Assembly: GCF_016102005.1 (NCBI RefSeq)
Contig: NZ_JACFPL010000002.1
Location: 62,001 to 126,000, forward strand
Source: Bifidobacterium choladohabitans
Lineage (GTDB): Bacteria; Actinomycetota; Actinomycetes; Actinomycetales; Bifidobacteriaceae
Direction of reading: 5' to 3'
Length of the DNA: 64,000 nt
A model generated the notes under the pieces. It searched no databases, was not told the DNA's origin, and saw nothing but the letters and a program-made list of their open reading frames with translations. A program made the translations under genes and the position numbers. Position 1 is the first letter of the stretch; each line of letters begins with the position of its first letter. Below are positions 17,234 through 26,708 of the stretch, one piece after another.

Positions 17234-17518
17234 ATGCTTGTTCCTTTTATTCGATATCTGATAGACATCTGCATTGAGACCTACCTGCTCATCCTCTTCG
17301 TGCGGATGATTCTGGACTGGGTCCTGGTTCTGTCGCCCCGCTGGTACCCCCGAGGCTTCGTGGCCTCGCTCATCCGGGTCATCTATGCCTTGACCGAGCC
17401 GCCCCTGCGCTGGCTGCGCCGGTACATTCCGCCCCTGCCCATGGGCAGGATCCAGCTCGATGTCTCCTTCATGGTGCTCTACGCCGCGTTGATCATCATC
17501 CAGGTGCTGCTGGGATAA
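17234..17518 (+). CDS. yggT: YggT-family membrane protein
   Basis: 94 residues with two hydrophobic segments, about 8-28 and 72-92. Between them is the characteristic cytoplasmic stretch ending with LTEPPLRWLRRYIPP, which is diagnostic of YggT (YlmG). The family is found next to sepF and divIVA and is linked to division and nucleoid placement, but its molecular role is not settled. CAGGAG lies about 11 bp before the ATG. Confidence 0.88.
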   Translation: MLVPFIRYLIDICIETYLLILFVRMILDWVLVLSPRWYPRGFVASLIRVIYALTEPPLRWLRRYIPPLPMGRIQLDVSFMVLYAALIIIQVLLG

Positions 17519-17609
17519 AAGCAAGACCGCGGATACGGCAGACTCCGTGCTAGCATGCAGTAAGAGAACACAATCGGGCTGGTTGGCCTGAAGCGAGGTG
17601 GAGAAACAT

Positions 17610-18914
17610 ATGGCTCTATTGACGCCTAATGACATAAGGGAGCATACCTTCCAGACAGTGCGGTTCAAGGAAGGCTACGACGTCGACGAGGTTGACGACT
17701 TCCTGGATCAGGTCACGGAGACGGTTGAAGCCTTGGGCAAGCAGGCCATGCAGGGCAACTCCGCTTCCACCCAGTCCCTGGGTACCGACGTGGCCTCGCT
17801 GAACTCCAAGATCTCCGACCTGACGGCTCAGGTGGAATCCCTGCAGACGGAAAACAGGGATCTGAAGCAGGCCCAGGGTAATGCCGCCCAGCAGCCTGTC
17901 GTGGATGCCCAGACCAAGCGGCTCCTGGCCGAGTCCCAGAGCCAGGTCAAGACCCTGGCCTCCCAGAATGACCAGCTCAAGCGTCAGGTCGAGCAGCTCA
18001 ACTCGCAGATCGACCAGCTGACCGCCCAGGCCGCCGCGGGCAACAACACCCAGGCTCTGACCAATCAGCTGACCGCCATGCAAAAGGAGCGCGACCAGGC
18101 CCGCCAGCAGGTCCAGGCTCTGACCAACCAGCTCAATGCCTCCCAGCAGAGCATGGCCACGGCCCGCCAGCAGGTCACCCAGGCACAGAAGGCCTCTCAG
18201 GAGCAGCAGCAGCGCACCGAGCAGCTCAACAAGCAGCTGGAGGAATCCCGCAAGCGCGAGGAGCAGCTGCGCCAGCAGGTCTCCAAGGCCGAGCCCTCCA
18301 CCGAAACGGGCAGCCTGCAGCGGATCGCGGGCGCTGGTGCCGAGGCCAGCAGCGAACCCGAGAGGGCCACTGCCATGCTCACCCTGGCCATGCAGCTGCA
18401 CGACCAGTACGTGGACAAGGGCAAGGCCAACGCCTCCCAGCTGGTTGCCGAGGGCCACGCCCAGCACGACGACATCGTCAAGAAGGCGGAGGACTACTCC
18501 AAGAGGACCCGCGCCGAGGTGGACGAGTATTCCAAGCGAGTCCACTCCGAGGCCGATGGTTACTCACAGCGTGTACGCTCCCAGGCCGACGAGTACTCGG
18601 TCAAGACCCGTTCCGATGCCGACGCCTATTCCAAGCGCCAGCACTCGCAGGCCGACGAGTACGAGACCCAGGTGCAGACCCGCGCGCAGGAGTATGACAA
18701 GAACACCCGCGACAGTGCCGATCGCTATGCCGCCGATGTCAAGAACAAGCTCATGGATCAGTCCAAGGTTCTGGAGGAGAACATCCAGGGGCTCAAGCAG
18801 TTCGAGGCGGGCTACCGCAGCAAGCTGACCGAGTTCCTCAACCAGCTGATCAACCAGATCTCGGACACCAGCAATTACCAGTCCATGGAAAAGAAGTCCG
18901 AACAGGCTCACTGA
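17610..18914 (+). CDS. divIVA: DivIVA/Wag31 polar growth protein with hendecad repeats
   Basis: 434 residues from the ATG at 17610, which has GAGGTGGAG upstream. The N-terminal lipid-binding domain is typical: LTPNDIREHTFQTVRFKEGYD then VDEVDDFLDQV. A very long Gln-rich coiled coil (about 55-230) follows. Residues 294-381 are eight head-to-tail 11-residue units of the type D-x-Y-S-K-R-x-x-S-x-A. The C-terminal helix ends at residue 434. DivIVA marks cell poles and septa in actinobacteria and directs wall growth. Wag31-type proteins are usually about 260-300 residues, so this one is clearly enlarged. Confidence 0.95.
   Translation: MALLTPNDIREHTFQTVRFKEGYDVDEVDDFLDQVTETVEALGKQAMQGNSASTQSLGTDVASLNSKISDLTAQVESLQTENRDLKQAQGNAAQQPVVDAQTKRLLAESQSQVKTLASQNDQLKRQVEQLNSQIDQLTAQAAAGNNTQALTNQLTAMQKERDQARQQVQALTNQLNASQQSMATARQQVTQAQKASQEQQQRTEQLNKQLEESRKREEQLRQQVSKAEPSTETGSLQRIAGAGAEASSEPERATAMLTLAMQLHDQYVDKGKANASQLVAEGHAQHDDIVKKAEDYSKRTRAEVDEYSKRVHSEADGYSQRVRSQADEYSVKTRSDADAYSKRQHSQADEYETQVQTRAQEYDKNTRDSADRYAADVKNKLMDQSKVLEENIQGLKQFEAGYRSKLTEFLNQLINQISDTSNYQSMEKKSEQAH
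18489..18752 (+). repeat. eight tandem 11-codon repeats inside divIVA
   Basis: Units read EDYSKRTRAEV, DEYSKRVHSEA, DGYSQRVRSQA, DEYSVKTRSDA, DAYSKRQHSQA, DEYETQVQTRA, QEYDKNTRDSA, DRYAADVKNKL. A 33-bp period at DNA level with conserved Tyr at position 3 and small residue at position 11. An 11-residue period suits a nearly straight coiled coil. Confidence 0.9.
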
Positions 18915-18926
18915 TTCCATCCGGTA

Positions 18927-19457
18927 ATGACGAAGAACATACACAAGGGACGGCTGCGCGGGCGCGTGGCCGTCTTCGTCGCTCTGGCGGCAGTGGCCAT
19001 AGCCCTGGACCAGGTGACCAAGGCCCTGGCCCTGGCCCGGCTGGGCAACGGTGTCAGGGTGGTCCTTCCTGGACCGTTGCGCGGACTGCGTCTGGTACGC
19101 AACCCCGGGGCTTCGCTTGGATTGGGGTCCGGGAGTACCTGGGTCATATCCCTGATTGCCCTGGCGGCCTGTCTGCTCATTATCGTTCTGGCTCTGCGCA
19201 CCACCTCCATGGCCTGGACCCTGGTCCTCTCCCTGGCCTTCTCCGGGGCGGCAGGCAATCTGATCGACAGGGTGGCCTATGCATCGGGCTTCCTTGACGG
19301 TGCCGTGGTCGACTTTCTGGACTACGGCTGGTCGGTGGGCAATGTGGCCGATATCTATCTGACCCTGGCAGGCGTGGCCGTGGTGGTGCTCATTGTCTGC
19401 AATGTGCGGTTCAGCGACAGGGACAAAGCCAAAGAGCATGGGGGAGCGGCCAAGTGA
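18927..19457 (+). CDS. lspA: lipoprotein signal peptidase (signal peptidase II)
   Basis: 176 residues, four hydrophobic segments. An aspartyl membrane protease that removes signal peptides from prolipoproteins. Seen: LDQVTKALAL in the first helix region, LVRNPGASLGL, and the two catalytic-Asp blocks SGAAGNLIDRV and GNVADIYLTLAG. Starts 12 bp after divIVA and overlaps rluD by 4 bp (GTGA), so the two are coupled. lspA-rluD is a conserved pair. Confidence 0.94.
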   Translation: MTKNIHKGRLRGRVAVFVALAAVAIALDQVTKALALARLGNGVRVVLPGPLRGLRLVRNPGASLGLGSGSTWVISLIALAACLLIIVLALRTTSMAWTLVLSLAFSGAAGNLIDRVAYASGFLDGAVVDFLDYGWSVGNVADIYLTLAGVAVVVLIVCNVRFSDRDKAKEHGGAAK

Positions 19458-20383
19458 CCCGGCTTCTTCCTGCGCCGGATGCTCTTGTGGGTCGGCGTCT
19501 GGACATGGCCCTGTCCAAAATGCTGGGTCTGTCCAGGGCCAAGGCCAGCGAACTGGTGGCCCAGGGGCATGTGCGGATCATGGGCCGCCGGGTGAACAAG
19601 GCCACCACCCTGATGAGCGGCGATCTGATAGAGCTGGACGAGCCCGAGCCAGCCAAGCAGGTGGAGCCGGTGGCCGAGGACATGCCTGTGGTCTATGAGG
19701 ACGAGGACGTGGTCGTCGTAGACAAGCCGGTGGGGGTGGCGGCACATCCCTCCATAGGTTGGACCGGCCCAACCGTTCTGGGCAGCCTTTTGCAGCGGGG
19801 CACCCACATCACCTCAATGGGGGCCCAGGGCCGTCAGGGCATCGTCTCCCGCCTGGACGCGGGCACCAGCGGCCTCATGCTGGTCTGCAAGTCCGACCTG
19901 GCCTACAAGGAGATGCGTCGGCAGTTCGCCCGGCATGAGGTGGTCAAGATCTACCACGCCCTGGTCCAGGGCAATCTTTCCGAGGACAAGGCCACCATCG
20001 AGGCCCCCATAGGACGGGCGCGTGTCTCGGACTTCCGCTTCACGGTCACCCCTGCCGGCAAGGAGGCCATCACCCACTGGGATGTCCTGGAGCGCTTCGG
20101 CTCGGCAACCCTGGTCAGCGTCAATCTGGAGACCGGGCGCACCCATCAGATACGCGTGCACTTCTCCTCCATAGGCCATCCCCTGGTGGGTGACCACATG
20201 TATGGGGCCAACCCCGACCTGGCGGAGCGACTGGGCCTGAAGCGGCAGTGGCTGCACGCCATGCGCCTGGAATTCCGCCACCCCCGTACCAAGATCTGGA
20301 CCAAGGTGGTCTCCTCCTACCCGGCTGATCTGCGCCGCTCCCTGCAGATCGAACGTCAGAGCGCCGCTGGTATACGCAGCTAG
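19454..20383 (+). CDS. rluD: RluD-family 23S rRNA pseudouridine synthase
   Basis: 309 residues. N-terminal S4-like RNA-binding domain (GRRLDMALSKMLGLSRAKASELVAQGHV), then the synthase core with VVVDKPVGVAAHPS, the catalytic Asp in GIVSRLDAGTSGLM, LVSVNLETGRTHQIRVHFSSIGHPLVGD and a C-terminal HAMRLEFRHP motif. It isomerises uridines in the large-subunit rRNA. GTG start inside the lspA stop. Confidence 0.93.
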   Translation: MTRLLPAPDALVGRRLDMALSKMLGLSRAKASELVAQGHVRIMGRRVNKATTLMSGDLIELDEPEPAKQVEPVAEDMPVVYEDEDVVVVDKPVGVAAHPSIGWTGPTVLGSLLQRGTHITSMGAQGRQGIVSRLDAGTSGLMLVCKSDLAYKEMRRQFARHEVVKIYHALVQGNLSEDKATIEAPIGRARVSDFRFTVTPAGKEAITHWDVLERFGSATLVSVNLETGRTHQIRVHFSSIGHPLVGDHMYGANPDLAERLGLKRQWLHAMRLEFRHPRTKIWTKVVSSYPADLRRSLQIERQSAAGIRS

Positions 20384-20426
20384 CGGACTCCGGCGATTCG
20401 GCCAGGGTCCTGGGTAAGTTGGAGAT

Positions 20427-23400
20427 ATGTCCTCAACCCGGTCAGACTTCGTTCACCTTCACACCCACACCCACTATTCCACCCTGGACGGGGCCAGCAG
20501 GATCCCCGACCTGGTCGCCGAGGTGGGACGGCTGGGGCAGCCGGCCGTGGCCATCACCGACCATGGCAACATGCATGGGGCCTACGAGCTTTGGCGGACG
20601 GCCGTGGATGCCGACATCAAGCCCATCATCGGCATCGAGGCCTATGTGACCCCTGAGACGGCCCGCCAGGACAAGAGCCGGGTCCACTGGGGAACCGACG
20701 AGCAGCGTTCGGACGACGTCTCCGGCGGCGGCTTCATCACCCACATGACCCTCTGGGCCAGCGACGATACGGGCCTGGTCAACCTGATCAAGGCCTCCTC
20801 GGTGGCCAACCTGGAGGGCCTGGTCGGCAAGTGGCCCCGCATGGACAAGGACCTGCTGTCCACCTACCACAAGGGGGTCATCGCCACCACCGGCTGCCCC
20901 TCGGGCATCGTCCAGACCAGGCTGAGGCTGGGCCAGTTCGACGAGGCCCTGCGGGCCGCCGGGGAGTTCCAGGACATCTTCGGCAAGGAGAACTACTACG
21001 TGGAACTGATGGACCACGGGCTGGAGATCGAGCATCGGGTGACCAAGGATCTGCTGGAGATCGCCCGTCGTCTGGATGCCCCCCTGGTGGCCACCAACGA
21101 CTCGCACTACGTGCGCAAGGAGGATGCCTCGGCCCAGGACGCCCTGCTCTGCATCAACTCGGGATCCCGGCTGACCGACCCTGGCCGCTTCAAGTTCGAC
21201 GGCACCGGCTACTACATCCGCTCGGCCCAGGAGATGCGTGAGATCTTCAAGGAGTTCCCCGAAGCCTGCGACAACACCCTGGAGATCGCGGAGCGCTGCA
21301 ACGTCATGTTCGACGACCACGAGGACGGGGCCTTCATGCCCCGCTTCGACTGCCCGGAGGGCTGGGACGAGACCTCCCTCTTCCTGAAGAAGGTGGACGA
21401 GGGACTGAAGAACCGCTATCCGGACGGGGTACCCGAGGAGGTCTCCCACCAGGCCGACTACGAGTGCGGTGTCATCTGCCAGATGCAGTTCACCGGATAC
21501 TTTCTGGTGGTGGCCGATTACATCAACTGGGCCAAGAACCACGGGATCATGGTGGGACCGGGCCGTGGCTCGGCTGCAGGATCCATGGTGGCCTACGCCA
21601 TGGGCATCACCGAGCTGGACCCGCTCAAGCACGGGCTGATCTTCGAGCGCTTCCTCAACCCCGAGAGGGTCTCCCTGCCCGATATCGACGTGGACTTCGA
21701 CCCCGAGGGGCGCATGAAGGTCCTGGACTACGTGGGCCGCAAGTACGGTTCCGACAAGGTGGCCCAGTGCGTGACCTATGGCACCATCAAGACCAAGCAG
21801 GCCCTGAAGGACTCGGCCAGGATCATGGACTACGAGTACTCCGTGGGTGACCAGGTCACCAAGGCCCTGCCGCCCACGGTCAACGGCAAGGACATGAGCC
21901 TCAAGGAGATCTTCGACCCCCAGTCCAAGCGCTACCCGGAGGCCAAGGAATTCCGCGACCTGTATGAGTCCAACCCGGACGTCAAGCGGATCACCGAGGA
22001 GGCCAAGGGCATCGAGGGCATCATCCGCCAGACCGGTGTGCACGCCTGCGCCACCATCATGGCCTCCAACCCCATCACCAACACCTCGCCGCTGATGGAA
22101 CGCACGGACGGCACGGTGACCACCACCTTCGAGTACCACACCTGCGAGACCCTGGGGCTGGTCAAGATGGACTTCCTGGGGCTGTCCAACCTCACGGTCA
22201 TCAGGGATACGGTCACCAACATCCAGCGCAACGGCAAGGAGCCCATCAGCATCGAGAAGGTCCCCCTGGACGACAAGGAGACCTACCAGCTGCTGTCCCG
22301 GGGCGACACCCTGGGCGTCTTCCAGCTCGATGGCGACGGCATGCGCTCCCTGCTGCGCATGCTCAAGCCCGACAACTTCAACGACATCTCCGCCCTGATC
22401 GCCCTCTACCGGCCGGGGCCCATGGATATGAACTCGCACATCAACTATGCCAAGCGCAAGAACGGGCTGCAGAAGATCGAGCCCATCCACCCCGAGGTGG
22501 CCAAGCCCCTGGCGGGCGTGTTGGACGAGACCTACGGCCTGATCGTCTACCAGGAGCAGGTCCAGTCCGCTGCCCGGATTCTGGCCGGCTACTCCCTGGG
22601 CCGAGCCGATGTGCTGCGAAGGGCCATGGGCAAGAAGAAGCCCGACGTCCTGGCCAAGGAGCAGGTGCCCTTCTTCGAGGGCATGAAGGCGCACGGCTAC
22701 TCCCAGGAGGCCGCCCAGGCGGTCTGGGACGTCCTGGTGCCCTTCTCCGGCTACGCCTTCAACAAGGCGCACTCGGCGGCCTACGCCCTGATCGCATACT
22801 GGACCGCCTACCTGAAGACCCACTATCCGGTGGAGTTCATGGCCGCCCTGCTGCAGAACGAGCGGACCAACAAGGACAAGACCGCCCTCTACCTGGGCGA
22901 GGCCAGGAGGATGGGCATCCGCATCCTGGCGCCCGACATCAACGAGTCCGTGTCCGAGTACTCCGCTGTCGGCGACGTGGTCCGCTTCGGCCTGGGGGCC
23001 ATCCGCAATGTGGGCGACAAGGTGGTGGCGGACATCATCGAGGAGCGTCAGGGGCCCCGGGGCAAGTACGTCAACTTCATGGACTTCGTCAAGCGTGTGC
23101 CCATGGAGGTGCTCAACAAGCGGACCGTGGAATCCCTGATCAAGGGGGGCGCCTTCGACAGCATCGACCCCAATCGGAGGGCCCTCTTCCAGATTCATGA
23201 CGAGGCCGTCGACCAGGTCATGCCCATCAAGCGCAAGCAGGCCGAGGGCCAGTTCGACCTCTTCGCCGACGCCGATGACGACCAACCCCAACAGGATGCC
23301 TTGGGCGACGCCCAGGTGACCGTGCCCGACATCGACGAGTGGGACAAGTCCACCAAGCTCAACTTCGAGCGGCAGATGCTGGGCCTGTACGTGTCCGACC

Positions 23401-23984
23401 ATCCCCTGAGCGGCATGACCTCGGTTCTGGCCGGCATGCGCGATATGTCCATCGCCCAGCTGCTCAACCGGTCCAAGGGCATGGACGGCAAGGCGGTGAC
23501 CCTGGCCGGGCTGGTCACTGCAGTGGACAGACGGGTCTCCAAGAAGGGCAATCCCTGGGCCATCGTCACCATCGAGGACCTGGAGAGCTCCATCCAGTGC
23601 ATGTTCTTCGGCAAGGTCTACGACGCCCACTCCGAGGACCTGGTCCTGGACTCGATTATCCGGGTCAAGGGTGTGGTCGAGCTGCGGGACGAGGCCACCA
23701 ACATTCGCGTCAACGATATGGAGGTGCCCGTCCTGGAGTCGGCCGACGAGCGGCCACTGACCATCACCCTGCCCAGGCAGGCCCTGGACCGGGGGCACAT
23801 GGAGCGGCTGGCCCGGATACTCAAGTCCCACCCCGGCTACTGCCAGGTCCGTCTGGCGGTCACCGACGACCGGGGCAACGTCCGTCTGCTGACCTTCGGC
23901 GACGGATTCCGCACCAGGCACGACACCTCCATGATGGCCGAGATCAAGTCCGTCTTCGGACCCTCCTGTCTGCCGTCGGCCTAG
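20427..23984 (+). CDS. dnaE: DNA polymerase III alpha subunit
   Basis: 1185 residues, the replicative polymerase. N-terminal PHP domain (FVHLHTHTHYSTLDGASRI), catalytic core with GRGSAAGSMVAYA and the Asp pair in PDIDVDFDPEGRM, VYQEQV, SGYAFNKAHSAAYALIAYWTAYLK, helix-hairpin-helix region, an OB-fold near 1000 (VTLAGLVTAVDRRVSKKGNPWA) and a short C-terminal domain. Length and order match DnaE1. TTGGAG lies upstream of the ATG. It runs alone between rluD and the his operon. Confidence 0.98.
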   Translation: MSSTRSDFVHLHTHTHYSTLDGASRIPDLVAEVGRLGQPAVAITDHGNMHGAYELWRTAVDADIKPIIGIEAYVTPETARQDKSRVHWGTDEQRSDDVSGGGFITHMTLWASDDTGLVNLIKASSVANLEGLVGKWPRMDKDLLSTYHKGVIATTGCPSGIVQTRLRLGQFDEALRAAGEFQDIFGKENYYVELMDHGLEIEHRVTKDLLEIARRLDAPLVATNDSHYVRKEDASAQDALLCINSGSRLTDPGRFKFDGTGYYIRSAQEMREIFKEFPEACDNTLEIAERCNVMFDDHEDGAFMPRFDCPEGWDETSLFLKKVDEGLKNRYPDGVPEEVSHQADYECGVICQMQFTGYFLVVADYINWAKNHGIMVGPGRGSAAGSMVAYAMGITELDPLKHGLIFERFLNPERVSLPDIDVDFDPEGRMKVLDYVGRKYGSDKVAQCVTYGTIKTKQALKDSARIMDYEYSVGDQVTKALPPTVNGKDMSLKEIFDPQSKRYPEAKEFRDLYESNPDVKRITEEAKGIEGIIRQTGVHACATIMASNPITNTSPLMERTDGTVTTTFEYHTCETLGLVKMDFLGLSNLTVIRDTVTNIQRNGKEPISIEKVPLDDKETYQLLSRGDTLGVFQLDGDGMRSLLRMLKPDNFNDISALIALYRPGPMDMNSHINYAKRKNGLQKIEPIHPEVAKPLAGVLDETYGLIVYQEQVQSAARILAGYSLGRADVLRRAMGKKKPDVLAKEQVPFFEGMKAHGYSQEAAQAVWDVLVPFSGYAFNKAHSAAYALIAYWTAYLKTHYPVEFMAALLQNERTNKDKTALYLGEARRMGIRILAPDINESVSEYSAVGDVVRFGLGAIRNVGDKVVADIIEERQGPRGKYVNFMDFVKRVPMEVLNKRTVESLIKGGAFDSIDPNRRALFQIHDEAVDQVMPIKRKQAEGQFDLFADADDDQPQQDALGDAQVTVPDIDEWDKSTKLNFERQMLGLYVSDHPLSGMTSVLAGMRDMSIAQLLNRSKGMDGKAVTLAGLVTAVDRRVSKKGNPWAIVTIEDLESSIQCMFFGKVYDAHSEDLVLDSIIRVKGVVELRDEATNIRVNDMEVPVLESADERPLTITLPRQALDRGHMERLARILKSHPGYCQVRLAVTDDRGNVRLLTFGDGFRTRHDTSMMAEIKSVFGPSCLPSA

Positions 23985-24066
23985 GACGCGTCCGGAGCCG
24001 TCTCACCATTTGGGACGGTGGTGAGTCGCCGGCATTGGCGACACAAAAGTTCACTACCATCAAAGT

Positions 24067-25464
24067 ATGTCAAAGCTCATGATGAGAACCATGGATCTGC
24101 GCGGTAAAACCATGTCCCGCGCCCAACTCCTCGCCGCCATGCCCCGGGCCGATATGGGTACCCGGGAGGCCAGCGCCCAGGTGCAGCCCATACTGGACCA
24201 GGTGCGCGAGCATGGGGCAGCGGCTCTGCGGGATCTGGAGCAGAGGTTCGACCATGTGCGCCCTCATGATCTGAGGGTTCCGGCATCGGCCATGCAGGAG
24301 GCCTTGGAGGGGCTGGATCCCAAGGTCAGGGCGGCGATCGAGGAGTCCGTTGCCCGCCTCCGCAAGGTCTGCACCACCCAGGTGCCCAAGCCCATGGCCA
24401 CCGATCTGGCACCCGGCGCTCGGGTCAGCGAGCGGTGGATTCCGATTGAACGCGTGGGCCTCTATGTGCCGGGAGGCAAGGCCCTGTATCCCTCCTCGGT
24501 CATCATGAACGCGGTGCCTGCCCAGATTGCCGGGGTCGATTCCCTGGCCGTGGCCACGCCGCCTGCCTCCGATGACCCCCGTGGCCTGCCGGCGGCCATC
24601 ATCCTTGCCACCTGCGCCATCCTGGGGGTGGACGAGGTCTATGCCGTGGGCGGTGCCCAGGCTGTGGCCATGTTCGCTTACGGGGCCAAGGGATCCGAGC
24701 CTCAGGACGGGGAGATTCTCTGCGACCCGGTCGACAAGATCACGGGCCCGGGCAACATCTTCGTGGCGACGGCCAAGCAGATGGTCTCCGGCATGGTGGG
24801 CATCGACGCTGTGGCCGGACCCACGGAAATCGCTATTCTTGCCGACGGCCAGGCCAACCCCGACTGGGTTGCTGCAGACCTGATCGGCCAGGCCGAGCAT
24901 GACGAGCTGGCCGGCTCGGTGCTGATCACCGACAGCCGGGACCTGGCCCAGGGCGTTCAGGAGGCTCTGGATCGCAGGGTGCCTAGGACCGAGCATGCCG
25001 ACCGGGTGCGTACCTCCCTGGGCGGCAATCAGTCGGGGATCATCCTGACCGACGGAATCGGCCAGTCCATCGACGTGGCCAATGCCTATGCCGCCGAGCA
25101 CCTGGAGGTTCAGACGGCCGATCCGGATGCCGTCATCGACCGGATCAGGAATGCCGGCGCCATCTTCCGCGGCCCTTACTCCCCTGTGCCCCTGGGCGAC
25201 TACATGTCCGGGTCTAACCACGTTCTGCCCACCGGCGGAACCGCCCGCTTCGACGTGGCGCTGGGCGTCCATACCTTCATGAAGCCTGTCGAAGTCATCG
25301 AATATGACCAGGAGGGGCTCAAGCCCATCGCTGCCAAGATCAATGATTTCGCCGTATCCGAGGATCTGCCCGCCCATGGCGAGTGCGTCCTGAGCCGGTT
25401 CCTGGACGACCCCTACGACAAGGCCGACCTGGAAGCCAACGAAGAGAAGGCCGGTCTAAGGTGA
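24067..25464 (+). CDS. hisD: histidinol dehydrogenase
   Basis: 465 residues, Zn- and NAD-dependent, catalysing the last two steps of histidine synthesis. Seen: DLRGKTMSRAQL at the N-terminus, VGLYVPGGKALYPSSVIMNA, DPVDKITGPGNIFVATAKQ, AGPTEIAILAD, IGQAEHDELAGSVLIT and AAEHLEVQT. Start uncertain: ATG 24067, 24085 or 24091 all precede MDLRG. First gene of hisD-C-B-x-H-A; hisC begins inside its stop codon. Confidence 0.96.
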   Translation: MSKLMMRTMDLRGKTMSRAQLLAAMPRADMGTREASAQVQPILDQVREHGAAALRDLEQRFDHVRPHDLRVPASAMQEALEGLDPKVRAAIEESVARLRKVCTTQVPKPMATDLAPGARVSERWIPIERVGLYVPGGKALYPSSVIMNAVPAQIAGVDSLAVATPPASDDPRGLPAAIILATCAILGVDEVYAVGGAQAVAMFAYGAKGSEPQDGEILCDPVDKITGPGNIFVATAKQMVSGMVGIDAVAGPTEIAILADGQANPDWVAADLIGQAEHDELAGSVLITDSRDLAQGVQEALDRRVPRTEHADRVRTSLGGNQSGIILTDGIGQSIDVANAYAAEHLEVQTADPDAVIDRIRNAGAIFRGPYSPVPLGDYMSGSNHVLPTGGTARFDVALGVHTFMKPVEVIEYDQEGLKPIAAKINDFAVSEDLPAHGECVLSRFLDDPYDKADLEANEEKAGLR

Positions 25465-26609
25465 GTGCCATACCAGCCGATCTTCCCCTCCGTGCGGACC
25501 TGGTGGGGGAGGAGCCCTACGGCGCCCCCCAGCTGGATGTCCCGGTCTGCCTGAACGTCAACGAAAACCCCTACCCCCTGGACCAGGAGGTGGTCGATGC
25601 CATCTGCGAGCGGGTGCGCCAGGTGGCCCCCGGTCTCAACCGCTATCCGGACAGGGAGCATGAGGAACTGCGGCGGGCCCTGGCTGCCTACCTGAAGAAG
25701 GAGTCGGGGACCTCGCTCCAACCCGGGCAGCTCTGGGCGGCCAACGGGTCCAATGAGATCATGCTCCAGCTCTTCCAGGCCTTCGGTGGTCCGGGCAGGA
25801 CCGCCTTGGGCTGCGACCCGACCTACTCCATGTATCCCGAATATGCCAGGGATACCTTCACCGATTGGAAGCTGGCCCACCGGCTGCCCGATTTCAGTCT
25901 GGATATGGACACGACCATCGAACGCATCAAGGCGCTGGGGCCCGCCATGGTCCTGGTGACCAGCCCCAACAATCCCACGGGGACGCCCCTGCCCATGGAC
26001 CAGCTGATCAGACTCCTGGAGGTCTGCTCCAAGGTCCCTGTAACGGGTGCGGATTCCTCCGCCCGACCCATCGTGGTCGTGGACGAGGCCTACATCGAGT
26101 TCCGCGACCCGGGCACGCCATCGGCGGTCAGTCTGATCGGGCAGTACGACCACCTGGCGGTCAGCCGGACCATGTCCAAGGCCTTCGCCTTCGCCGGTGC
26201 CAGGGTGGGCTACCTGGCAGCATCCCGGGGAATAGTCGACGCGGTCCGCATCGTCCGGATGCCCTACCACCTGAGCGCCCTGACCCAGGCTGCGGCCCTG
26301 GCTGCCCTGGAGCACACGGACCTCCAGCTGGCACGGGTGGATCAGATCCGCCAGACCCGGCAGGAAACCGCTGAGTGGCTGGCCGAGCAGAAGTTCCATG
26401 GCCGGCCCTTGACCGTGGTTCCTTCTGCATCCAACTTCATCCTCTTCGGCACCTTCCCCGACCGGGATGCCGTCTTCGAGGCCATGAAGGATGAAGGCGT
26501 GCTGATTCGGGCCGTTGGTCCCCAGGGCTACCTGAGGGTCTGCATGGGCACGGACGCGGAGATGGAGCGTTTCCGCCGAACCCTGGTCCATGTCCTTACG
26601 CGGTTCTAG
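25461..26609 (+). CDS. hisC: histidinol-phosphate aminotransferase
   Basis: 382 residues, class I/II PLP aminotransferase acting on imidazole-acetol phosphate. The GTG at 25461 overlaps the hisD stop by 4 bp and begins MSAIPADLPLRADL; a longer upstream frame lies within hisD and is not used. Seen: LNVNENPYPL, ANGSNEIMLQ, VTSPNNPTGTPLP, VVDEAYIEF, and the PLP-lysine motif SRTMSKAFAFAGARVGY. Confidence 0.95.
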   Translation: MSAIPADLPLRADLVGEEPYGAPQLDVPVCLNVNENPYPLDQEVVDAICERVRQVAPGLNRYPDREHEELRRALAAYLKKESGTSLQPGQLWAANGSNEIMLQLFQAFGGPGRTALGCDPTYSMYPEYARDTFTDWKLAHRLPDFSLDMDTTIERIKALGPAMVLVTSPNNPTGTPLPMDQLIRLLEVCSKVPVTGADSSARPIVVVDEAYIEFRDPGTPSAVSLIGQYDHLAVSRTMSKAFAFAGARVGYLAASRGIVDAVRIVRMPYHLSALTQAAALAALEHTDLQLARVDQIRQTRQETAEWLAEQKFHGRPLTVVPSASNFILFGTFPDRDAVFEAMKDEGVLIRAVGPQGYLRVCMGTDAEMERFRRTLVHVLTRF

Positions 26610-26618
26610 GAGGATGCA

Positions 26619-26646
26619 GACCAGCGGAACGGCTATGCTGGTGGTC
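26619..26646 (+). other. small hairpin in the hisC-hisB gap
   Basis: GACCAGC at 26619-26625 can pair with GCTGGT-G-GTC at 26637-26646, an 11-base loop with one bulge. It sits in the only sizeable gap (99 bp) of an operon whose other junctions overlap or nearly touch. It may mark an internal processing or partial termination point, or mean nothing; no U run follows it. Confidence 0.3.
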
Positions 26647-26708
26647 TAGACGCCGCGCAGAAGACCTAGTGCGGACTGGAGTGTGCGGCAGAAAGCGGAG
26701 GAGCAGCA

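Noticed and set aside
20442-23921. Long open frame of over 1150 codons on the minus strand
   Set aside because: It is the mirror of dnaE; its translation is Gly/His/Val/Leu-rich without any domain, which is what codon bias in high-GC genes produces on the other strand.
24000-24035. Terminator after dnaE
   Set aside because: CTCACC/GGTGAG pairing is possible but short with a long loop and no T run, so it was not called.
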